Part shown: piece by piece, positions 14,410 through 20,191 of the stretch
Layout of the letters: each line of letters opens with the position of its first letter
Numbering within the stretch: position 1 is the stretch's first letter
DNA from: UMGS1663 sp046964515
GTDB taxonomy: Bacteria; Bacillota; Clostridia; TANB77; CAG-508
Length of the DNA stretch: 20,191 nt
Direction of reading: 5' to 3'
Assembly: GCA_046964515.1 (NCBI GenBank)
Contig: JBKUYM010000013.1
Coordinates: 1 to 20,191 of the forward strand
Notes under the pieces: generated by a model
The model's database searches: none
Seen by the model: only the letters and a program-made list of their open reading frames with translations
Told to the model about the DNA's origin: nothing
Made by a program: the position numbers and the translations under genes

Positions 14410-15792
14410 ATGAAAATAATGAAAAAATGGGCGGTTGCACTTATACTTGTTTTTCTTCTGATTTCTACTACTTGCTTTGCTGCTAGTACTAGTTCTAAGA
14501 ATGCTACTTTAGAGATTGTAGAAAATAATATAGGCACCATCTCTATTAACGACATTGCGAATTTTGAAAAAAAGATGATTTCTTCTGATTTAACTAAAAA
14601 AGAATTAACCATACAATTAAAAATCACTAACACGGCACAAGAAGTTTTTGCCAAACCTACTGAAATTTTCTTAGTTATTGATAATTCTTTAAGTATGAAA
14701 GATGAAGTATCTGCTAATGTAACTAGATTAAAAGCGGTTACCGATTCTGCTAAAACATTAGCTTCTGCCTTATTAAAAAATGAAAATGTAAAGGTGGGAG
14801 TTGTTAGCTTCTCAACTGGTGAGCAAGAAGGTACAATTACAGATGCTACTTTACAAACAATACCTACTAATAAAGAATCTGATGTTTTATCTAATATAAC
14901 CAAAATTGCAGAAAATCCATTAGGTGCTAGAACGAATATTGATGCAGGTATTACCTTAGCTAATCAAAACTTTACACAAACTGCTGAAAATCGTTACATT
15001 ATTTTATTAACCGATGGTGTTCCTAATGCTGCTATTGATGGACCAATTTTAACTTATTCAGGTGAAGTTGCCACTAAAACAAAAGCAAAATTGCAAAAGC
15101 TTTCTACCGATGGTATTTCCTTATTTTCACTTATGACAGGGGTGCCTGACATAGAAGAGCCTAGTACAGGTATTACTTATAAAGCTTTAGCAGAAGAAAT
15201 TTTTGGAACAACAGCAGAGCCAACAGCTGGAAAATTTTATTATATTTCTGATGATAAAATAGAAGAAACAATTTCTCAAACTATTTTATCCGATATTACC
15301 AATACAGCTGACAATACCCTTACTGATTTAGATATTTATGATTATTTTCCACAGGAAATATTAGACAACTTTGATTTTTCTTATGTAACCTCTCCTAACT
15401 TAGGTAATGTATCTGCAAAAGTAGATATGGAAAATAGATGTATTGTATGGCATTTAGATACCTTACTACCACAAGCTTCTGGAATACTTTCTTATAAATT
15501 AACTTTAAAAGAAAATATAGATACTGCTATTTTAGATAAAGTCCTTGCTACTAACCAAAAAATAGAAATTACTTCTCCAGATATTCAAAATGAAGATGGT
15601 ACACATACTTTAACTTCTACAGTAAGCCCTAAAGTAAAAGTAAGTATGCCTAAAGTACAAGATAATACCATTGCCAATACAACGATTCCTCAAACAGGTG
15701 AATCAACAAGTTATATTTTTATAGGAATTGTTTTCATCGGGGTTTTATTAATCGGTATTCGTTTTTATCATATTAGTAAAAATACAAAATAA
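14410..15792 (+). CDS. Secreted VWA-domain protein with LPXTG-like wall-sorting signal
   Basis: This 460-aa surface protein has an N-terminal signal peptide (MKIMKKW, hydrophobic to about residue 22, cleavage near CFAA). A von Willebrand factor A domain (about 84-290) carries an intact metal-ion site: DNSLS (D91, S93, S95), Thr175 (GARTN) and D202 (LLTDG). A beta-rich domain follows (about 295-410), then IPQTGE (426-431), a hydrophobic helix and the basic tail SKNTK. This is a sortase sorting signal with Ile for Leu. VWA-wall proteins often act as adhesins or pilus tips; that role is inference. Start: the ATG at 14401 abuts AAGGG, while the ATG at 14410 lies 9 nt from it, so 14410 is used. 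No sortase or pilin gene lies in the window. Confidence 0.88.
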   Translation: MKIMKKWAVALILVFLLISTTCFAASTSSKNATLEIVENNIGTISINDIANFEKKMISSDLTKKELTIQLKITNTAQEVFAKPTEIFLVIDNSLSMKDEVSANVTRLKAVTDSAKTLASALLKNENVKVGVVSFSTGEQEGTITDATLQTIPTNKESDVLSNITKIAENPLGARTNIDAGITLANQNFTQTAENRYIILLTDGVPNAAIDGPILTYSGEVATKTKAKLQKLSTDGISLFSLMTGVPDIEEPSTGITYKALAEEIFGTTAEPTAGKFYYISDDKIEETISQTILSDITNTADNTLTDLDIYDYFPQEILDNFDFSYVTSPNLGNVSAKVDMENRCIVWHLDTLLPQASGILSYKLTLKENIDTAILDKVLATNQKIEITSPDIQNEDGTHTLTSTVSPKVKVSMPKVQDNTIANTTIPQTGESTSYIFIGIVFIGVLLIGIRFYHISKNTK

Positions 15793-15803
15793 ATCATTTA
15801 TAG

Positions 15804-15844
15804 AAAAATAAGAGGATTTCTAAATTAGAAATCCTCTTATTTTT
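15804..15844. terminator. Bidirectional intrinsic terminator
   Basis: A 20-bp perfect stem (15804-15823 with 15825-15844) includes AAGAGGATTTC; T-runs lie on both strands. It is shared by the VWA gene (plus) and the convergent anti-sigma gene (minus), whose stop codon lies inside the right arm. Confidence 0.92.
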
Positions 15845-16691
15845 ATTCACTTACCACCGCATTCTCTGTATCTGGTCTTATAATATCCCCCTCTTTTACC
15901 ACATCATATTCATAAGTATAATCTATTACCATATCCGTTTGTCTTATTACTCCTTTATTAGATTTTTCTATATTTCTAACCGCTAAGCCCGTTATTTTAT
16001 CTACATATCTTTCATAACTATTTCCTTTTATGACATAACATTCTCTTCCATTACAATAAGTAGAGTCTATCCCAATAAAAAGTGCATATTGTAAATTTGC
16101 CCAAAACCCTTCTGATACATAAGTAACTGGCATCAGCTGACCACCCACCATTTTTTCTGCATCTAAAAGATATTTTTTACCATCCTGCTCTGCTAAACTT
16201 ATTTTTTCATTTCCTTTTTTATAAAAAGTGATTTTTCTATTACCATTCTTAACAGAATACCAATTCATTGTTGTCAAATAATCCTCTCCATAATGATAGG
16301 TTTGTGTTATAGTAAGAGACTCTCCCTGATAAGAATATAATCTAGCAGTATAGTTATCATTCCTTAAATTTACTTTTGCTTTTTCTGAAAGTGATACCAT
16401 AATCCACGTTCTTCTCCCCACTACTAATAGATAAAGTAAAAAAATGCCTAATAATAAAATTTCTAAAATTCTCATTTTTTTGTTAAATTTCTTAATGTAA
16501 TTAATTTCTCTTTTGTCTCTTTTTTTATTATCTAATAAGATTTCTTTTTTCATATTGTCCAATACTTTTTGACAATTCTCACAATCTTTTAAGTGTTCTT
16601 CTATGTATTGATTTGTTTCTACAGTTGTTAATCTCTCAATATAATTTGGTAACATATCTTGTACTATTTTACAATCTCTTTTTTCCTTCAT
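15843..16691 (-). CDS. Transmembrane anti-sigma factor with zinc-finger domain
   Basis: The 282-aa protein has an N-terminal anti-sigma zinc-binding domain (C7, H33, C37, C40; HLKDCENC), the ZAS/zf-HC2 arrangement that holds an ECF sigma factor inactive. One membrane helix (about 75-91) is followed by an extracytoplasmic region of about 190 residues, beta-rich with two cysteines (YCNGREC), which may sense the signal; I do not recognise its fold. ATG at 16691 overlaps the sigma gene end by 23 bp and has GGAGG 9 nt upstream inside that gene, so translation is coupled. It is probably released by regulated proteolysis, as in other such pairs. It ends in the shared terminator. Confidence 0.88.
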   Translation of the reverse strand: MKEKRDCKIVQDMLPNYIERLTTVETNQYIEEHLKDCENCQKVLDNMKKEILLDNKKRDKREINYIKKFNKKMRILEILLLGIFLLYLLVVGRRTWIMVSLSEKAKVNLRNDNYTARLYSYQGESLTITQTYHYGEDYLTTMNWYSVKNGNRKITFYKKGNEKISLAEQDGKKYLLDAEKMVGGQLMPVTYVSEGFWANLQYALFIGIDSTYCNGRECYVIKGNSYERYVDKITGLAVRNIEKSNKGVIRQTDMVIDYTYEYDVVKEGDIIRPDTENAVVSE

Positions 16692-17169
16692 AATACTCCC
16701 CCTCCTTTAATTGTTGTTTTCCTCTATAAAATGTTACTCTTGCCCAATTTTCTGTTTTATTTAAAATGATGGCTATTTCTTTGAATGTAAGTTCTCCAGT
16801 TATTCTAAGATAAATGACTTCTCTTGTTTTTTCATCTAATTTTTGCATTTCTTTATATAAAAGCATTTTTTCTTCTTTGGCAATAACTTTTTCTGCTGTA
16901 TTTTGTCTATCCGCTTCATATACCGTATGCAATTCTTCTTGTTTATCATAGGCTAACTTTTTCTTCTTTCTACATTCATCATACCAAAGATGCTTAGCTA
17001 TTTGGCATAACCACACTGATATTTTAGAATCTCCTTTATAAGTATCGATTTTTTTAACAGCTCGATAGAAGGTCTCTTGTGTAAGTTCTTCAGAGATATC
17101 ATTATCATGTGTTAAACAGAATAGATATTTATTAACAATTGTAAAGTATTGTTTATACACTTGCTCCAT
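16669..17169 (-). CDS. ECF-type RNA polymerase sigma factor
   Basis: The 166-aa sigma-70-family ECF protein has region 2 at about 1-70 (YFTIVNKYLFCL, ELTQETFYRAVKKIDTYKGDSKISVWLCQIAKHLWYDE in segments) and region 4 at about 112-158 (TREVIYLRITGELTFKEIAIIL, then NWARVTFYRGKQQL, the helix-turn-helix). It is of normal ECF length, and no region 1.1 or 3 is present. Its promoter is a strong match to what such factors recognise, so it probably drives itself. Start is uncertain: the ATG at 17169 directly abuts AAAGGGGG, while the GTG at 17160 (residue 4) has a 9-nt spacer from it. It is coupled to the anti-sigma gene by a 23-bp overlap. The signal is unknown. Confidence 0.93.
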   Translation of the reverse strand: MEQVYKQYFTIVNKYLFCLTHDNDISEELTQETFYRAVKKIDTYKGDSKISVWLCQIAKHLWYDECRKKKKLAYDKQEELHTVYEADRQNTAEKVIAKEEKMLLYKEMQKLDEKTREVIYLRITGELTFKEIAIILNKTENWARVTFYRGKQQLKEGEYYEGKKRL

Positions 17170-17185
17170 CCCCCTTTACTTATAT

Positions 17186-17211
17186 GACGAATTTCTTTTC
17201 TATTTGTTACA
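17186..17211 (-). promoter_or_regulatory. Autoregulatory ECF promoter
   Basis: On the minus strand -35 TGTAAC (17206-17211, in TTTGTAAC) is followed after 16 bp by -10 CGTC (17186-17189), the classic ECF signature (AAC-type -35, CGTC -10). It lies just upstream of the sigma gene, predicting positive autoregulation. Confidence 0.85.
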
Positions 17212-17253
17212 AATTTTTTAAAAAAATGATTTTATTTTCTTTTATTTGACATA

Positions 17254-17282
17254 GGAAAAAAGAGATAAGAAATTTATCTCTT
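17254..17282 (-). terminator. Intrinsic terminator of eno
   Basis: The stem AAGAGATAA/TTATCTCTT (17260-17268 and 17274-17282) has a 5-nt loop and is followed on the minus strand by a T-run. It lies 11 bp past the eno stop and about 40 bp before the ECF promoter. Confidence 0.85.
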
Positions 17283-17292
17283 CTTTTCATTA

Positions 17293-18564
17293 TTACTCTA
17301 TTTCTAATTCAGATTCTATATTTAATAGTCGATTATATTTAGCCACTCTATCGGTTCTACATGGAGCACCTGTTTTGATTTGTCCTGCACCCACTGCTAC
17401 AGCAATATCGGCAATAGTTGTATCTTCTGTTTCTCCAGAACGATGAGAAATGATGGTATGATAACCATATTGTTTAGCAAGTTCTATGGTATCTAATGTT
17501 TCTGTAATTGTTCCAATCTGATTTGGTTTGATTAAAATGCTATTGGCTACTGCCATATCAATTCCCTTTTGTAATCTCTTTTGATTGGTTACAAATAAGT
17601 CATCTCCTACTAATTGTACTTGTTTTCCAACTCTTTTTGTTAACTCTTTCCAAGATTCCCAATCTTCTTCTGCTAGACCATCTTCTATAGAAATAATCGG
17701 ATATTTCTTCACCAATTGTTCTATAAAATCTATCATTTCTTCTTTTGTTTTAAATTGATGATTTTTCCAGAAATAATAACCTTCTTTTCCAATTTTCTTA
17801 GCTTCCTCCCACATCTCTGTACTTGCCATATCTAAAGCAATAGCCACTTGTGTACCTGGAACATAGCCAGCTTTTTGAATAGCTTCTATAATTAGTTCAA
17901 TTGCTTGCTCTTCTCCATCTAAATCTGGTGCAAAACCTCCTTCATCACCTACTGCGGTATTATATCCTTTTTGCTTTAATACTTTTTTCAAAGTATGATA
18001 GACTGTAACACCCATTTCTAATTTTTCTCTAAAGGTATTTCCTCCTACTGGCATAATCATAAACTCTTGACTACTAATTGTATTATCTGCATGTTTTCCA
18101 CCATTTAAGATATTCATCATTGGTGTTGGCAATATTTTAGCATTAGAGCCACCTAAATAATGATATAAACTCATACCTAAAGAATTCGCAGCAGCTCTAG
18201 CTACCGCTATAGACACACCTAAAATAGCATTTGCTCCCAATTTTTCTTTATTATCTGTTCCATCTAAATCTATTAATACTTTATCAATCTTTATTTGTTC
18301 ATATACATTCATTTTTTTTAAAGCTTTGGCTATTTTTTTATTTACATTTTCAACCGCTTGTTTTACTCCTTTGCCCATAAGACGCTCTTCATCTTGGTCT
18401 CTTAACTCTATTGCCTCAAAACTTCCTGTAGAGGCACCAGATGGTACCAATGCCACACCTGTGAACCCTCCTTCTGTTACTACTTCCACTTGCACAGTAG
18501 GATTTCCTCTTGAGTCAAATACCTCTAAAGCTTTTACGCTTTCTATGCCTAAATAATCTTTCAT
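17293..18564 (-). CDS. eno: Enolase (phosphopyruvate hydratase)
   Basis: The enzyme converts 2-phosphoglycerate to phosphoenolpyruvate in glycolysis. At 423 aa it is close to the usual 430. Motifs are intact: DSRGNPTVQVEV (17-28), SGASTGSFEAIELRD (42-56), the catalytic Glu in GDEGG (E208), Mg ligands D245 (ALDMAS), E294 (SIEDGL) and D321 (VGDDLF), the catalytic Lys346 in LIKPNQIG, and SHRSGETED (373-381). ATG at 18564 has AAAGGAG about 11 nt upstream. It appears monocistronic, with its own terminator; a possible extended -10 promoter lies at 18609-18617. The usual glycolytic neighbours (gapA, pgk, tpiA, pgm) are not here. Confidence 0.98.
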   Translation of the reverse strand: MKDYLGIESVKALEVFDSRGNPTVQVEVVTEGGFTGVALVPSGASTGSFEAIELRDQDEERLMGKGVKQAVENVNKKIAKALKKMNVYEQIKIDKVLIDLDGTDNKEKLGANAILGVSIAVARAAANSLGMSLYHYLGGSNAKILPTPMMNILNGGKHADNTISSQEFMIMPVGGNTFREKLEMGVTVYHTLKKVLKQKGYNTAVGDEGGFAPDLDGEEQAIELIIEAIQKAGYVPGTQVAIALDMASTEMWEEAKKIGKEGYYFWKNHQFKTKEEMIDFIEQLVKKYPIISIEDGLAEEDWESWKELTKRVGKQVQLVGDDLFVTNQKRLQKGIDMAVANSILIKPNQIGTITETLDTIELAKQYGYHTIISHRSGETEDTTIADIAVAVGAGQIKTGAPCRTDRVAKYNRLLNIESELEIE

Positions 18565-18608
18565 ATTCTTTTTTCTCCTTTCTTTTTATCTTACGTTATT
18601 CTTTCCCT

Positions 18609-18617
18609 ATTTTACCA
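18609..18617 (-). promoter_or_regulatory. Possible extended -10 promoter of eno
   Basis: TGGTAAAAT on the minus strand gives an extended -10 (TG-N-TAAAAT) about 45 bp upstream of the eno start. No convincing -35 is visible, so this is tentative. Confidence 0.35.
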
Positions 18618-18659
18618 AAATTATTTTATTTTTTATATATCTTTTAGATTTTTTTATTT

Positions 18660-18688
18660 TTGACTAGTATTTTTTTTAAAACTATGTT
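18660..18688 (+). promoter_or_regulatory. Promoter of tRNA-Gln
   Basis: -35 TTGACT (18660-18665), 17-bp spacer, -10 TATGTT (18683-18688), about 27 bp before the tRNA 5' end. The spacing fits, although the -10 is imperfect; TATGAT just downstream would give too long a spacer. Confidence 0.6.
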
Positions 18689-18715
18689 ATGATATTTCAT
18701 GTAAAATTTATATAT

Positions 18716-18790
18716 TCGGGTGTAGCCAAGCGGTAAGGCATCGGACTCTGACTCCGACATTCCTAAGTTCGAATCTTAGCACCCGAGCCA
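18716..18790 (+). tRNA. tRNA-Gln (anticodon CUG)
   Basis: The cloverleaf can be drawn by hand. The acceptor stem TCGGGTG/CACCCGA is followed by G and an encoded CCA. The D-arm is TAGCC...GGCA. The anticodon stem TCGGA/TCCGA encloses the loop CTCTGAC, giving CUG, which reads CAG. The T-arm CTAAG-TTCGAAT-CTTAG is complete. The CUG isoacceptor supplements the UUG one and is a plausible dispensable integration target. An integrase remnant overlaps its 3' half on the opposite strand. Confidence 0.95.
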
Positions 18791-18909
18791 TTATCTTTAG
18801 TCTGTAAATGTAAAAATACATTTGCAGATTTATTTTTTGTATCTTTTTGTAAACGAGCATAAAGATTTGTAGTAGTAAAATAACTAGAATGACCTACCCA
18901 TCTTGAGCA
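18763..18909 (-). pseudogene. C-terminal remnant of a tyrosine recombinase (integrase)
   Basis: An open minus-strand frame, read from 18909 down to a TAG at 18763-18765, encodes CSRWVGHSSYFTTTNLYARL and then QKDTKNKSANVFLHL. This is the box C end of phage/ICE-type integrases: the GH motif (H at 18889-18891) is followed ten residues later by the catalytic Tyr (18859-18861), as in family members with GHSSxxTTxxxY. The frame ends inside the tRNA-Gln 3' half, as expected if the element's attachment site is the tRNA 3' end. Nothing integrase-like remains upstream: the rest is replaced by the 3' end of the lectin-like gene about 20 bp away. It is too short to be functional. The frame call is from the sequence; the mobile-element reading is inference. 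Confidence 0.72.
18801..18838 (+). terminator. Intrinsic terminator of tRNA-Gln
   Basis: The 12-bp stem (18801-18812 with 18817-18828, one G-U pair) has an AAAA loop and is followed by TTTATTTTTT. It lies inside the reading frame of the integrase remnant. Confidence 0.82.
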
Positions 18910-18929
18910 AGTATAGCTAATAATTACAA

Positions 18930-20191
18930 TTAGGATACAATCAATACTGTGCGGAATCCATCATTGTAACCACCATTACCAGTATTACGAGTAAAAGAGA
19001 ATAAACCAGCAATCAAACCATTCCACAAACTACCACCACGAATCGAGAGTGAATAGTTTAAACCTGGATAACACGAGTAGTCGCTATACCAACTAGTATT
19101 TCCAGTTCCAGCTGTGGAAGTTTCGTGAATACCATCTCCATAGATTAAAGCGTTCTTCTTATAATTATTAGCACTTGCTGTGTTTAAATTTACATCATTA
19201 CTCGCTATGCTTGAATTATCTGTTGTATCATCAAAAAGATAAGCTGTTGTATATTTGGTGCTAACTTTTTTTAAAGTATTTCTATCATAAGCTATACTAG
19301 AAGCATAGTTTTTCAAATTGTCATTTCCATTAGCTACATAAGTTGCTGTTCTTTCCCATGTTCCTCCACTTAAGTCATAAATTCCATAAATAGTACCTGA
19401 TGAACTTGCTTTTGTTCCATTTAGCTGATTCCATGTATAGACACCATCTACTGCTGTGTTCGCAGTTGTACTATTGATGTTCGTTATGGTTGTTATTTTT
19501 TCTCCTGCATTATTTGTTCCTGTTGTACAACCTGTTACAGCATACACACTATCTACTCCTGATTTTTCCGCTATCTCTGTTCTTGCTACTCCTCCACTAT
19601 TTAAACTAATATTGTTAATCGTAATATCTGTTCCATTTAGACCATATTTACTTTGAGAAAGGTAAGCTACTGCTCCCCATTCACTATTTTTCATTAAGTG
19701 GGAGTCTGTACCACTATTTAATCCATATATATTTCCACTCTCTGTCATAGCCTTAGCTATATTATAAGCATCATTATGATTGATATAATTCATACTATAC
19801 GTTGTTCCTTGGAAGGTTGGATATTCAATGGCTGTTTTCGTACTTCCATAAATTCCATCCAACCAGTTTCTTGCATTTTCACTTCCATCGGCGCTTTGTC
19901 CTCTTTCTACTGCTTTTACCCATGCGGTACTTTGTGTATAACTTACACTACTTGCTTTAACGGTAGCATTATTATTTCCACTAGCATAACCTGCCTCAAA
20001 TTTGGCTACCCAGATTCCGGTTAGTTCTTTATCCCAACCACCGTTTCTATAACTAATCTCTGTTTCATCTGTAAAAGCTGGATGCACCGTATATCCTATA
20101 GATGTGTCTACATTTTCATCCACACTGTTACATCTCTTGGCTGTTTGTATTTGTCCATTTTCATCATAATAATTATCCGTTGTTCCTATTA
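18930..20191 (-). CDS. Partial surface protein with C-type-lectin/FGE-like C-terminal domain
   Basis: The frame is open from the right edge (no stop; about 420 codons visible) to TAA at 18930-18932. An in-frame GTG at 20123 is not the real start: coding continues upstream (KRCNSVDENVDTSIGYTVHP). The visible part begins with GYTVHPAFTDETE and GIWVAKFEAGYA, then AYNIAKAMTESGNIYGL, HLMKNSEWGAVAYLSQSKYG, IYGIYDLSGGTWERT (in place of the GNVWEW of formylglycine-generating enzymes), and a C-terminus RGGSLWNGLIAGLFSFTRNT...GFRTVLI. This matches the sulfatase-modifying/C-type-lectin fold used by many gut Firmicutes surface proteins and by targets of diversity-generating retroelements. No catalytic FGE cysteines are seen, so it is probably a ligand-binding display protein. 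Its 3' end lies next to an integrase remnant and tRNA-Gln. Confidence 0.8.
   Translation of the reverse strand, partial: IGTTDNYYDENGQIQTAKRCNSVDENVDTSIGYTVHPAFTDETEISYRNGGWDKELTGIWVAKFEAGYASGNNNATVKASSVSYTQSTAWVKAVERGQSADGSENARNWLDGIYGSTKTAIEYPTFQGTTYSMNYINHNDAYNIAKAMTESGNIYGLNSGTDSHLMKNSEWGAVAYLSQSKYGLNGTDITINNISLNSGGVARTEIAEKSGVDSVYAVTGCTTGTNNAGEKITTITNINSTTANTAVDGVYTWNQLNGTKASSSGTIYGIYDLSGGTWERTATYVANGNDNLKNYASSIAYDRNTLKKVSTKYTTAYLFDDTTDNSSIASNDVNLNTASANNYKKNALIYGDGIHETSTAGTGNTSWYSDYSCYPGLNYSLSIRGGSLWNGLIAGLFSFTRNTGNGGYNDGFRTVLIVS

Noticed and set aside
14340..14903. A 187-aa open frame antisense to the VWA gene
   Set aside because: Lies wholly opposite a well-supported gene and its promoter; no SD and no family-like sequence.
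19456..20024. Plus-strand open frames opposite the lectin-like gene
   Set aside because: Shadow frames of a repetitive Thr/Asn-rich gene; no SD or recognisable protein features.
20121..20123. GTG as the start of the lectin-like protein
   Set aside because: The frame stays open upstream to the window edge with similar composition, so the gene is simply cut by the edge.

Overview
The window is AT-rich (roughly 30% GC by eye) and looks like a chromosomal segment of a low-GC Gram-positive bacterium of the Clostridia type (Bacillota), probably a gut commensal. The reasons are strong AGGAGG ribosome binding sites, TTGACA/TATAAT promoters, a T-box leader on thrS, the YlmH S4 protein, an LPXTG-like sorting signal, and standard stops including TGA. 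No species can be named from the sequence alone.

Layout, left to right. (1) Positions 1-290 hold two tandem sigma-A promoters on the minus strand and a boxA-like leader, firing out of the left edge. They probably drive an rRNA operon that starts just outside. (2) A minus-strand block follows: an unknown 769-aa coiled-coil-rich protein with its own promoter, then deoB (phosphopentomutase, with Ser in place of the phospho-accepting Thr), then a six-repeat DUF4116-type protein. (3) A perfect 46-bp palindrome separates this from thrS, which has a full T-box riboswitch and promoter. (4) A lepA-rlmB-membrane protein operon has its own promoter. (5) Then come a small two-helix membrane protein, ylmH split by an apparent one-base frameshift, and dxs (isoprenoid precursor synthesis). 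(6) The only plus-strand protein gene encodes a secreted, putatively cell-wall-anchored VWA protein, ending in a bidirectional terminator. (7) An ECF sigma/anti-sigma pair follows with a textbook autoregulatory TGTAAC-N16-CGTC promoter, then enolase.

(8) The right end is the accessory part. A tRNA-Gln(CUG) gene carries, against its 3' end, the C-terminal remnant of a tyrosine recombinase. Directly behind that lies the 3' end of a large C-type-lectin/formylglycine-enzyme-like surface protein whose last 30 residues resemble the variable region of diversity-generating retroelement (DGR) targets. This suggests a decayed integrated element at a tRNA site.

Most of the window is housekeeping: translation (thrS, lepA, rlmB, ylmH, tRNA), nucleoside salvage (deoB), glycolysis (eno) and the MEP pathway (dxs). 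The least explained material is the 769-aa protein, the 501-aa membrane protein, the split ylmH, the palindrome and the tRNA-linked junction.
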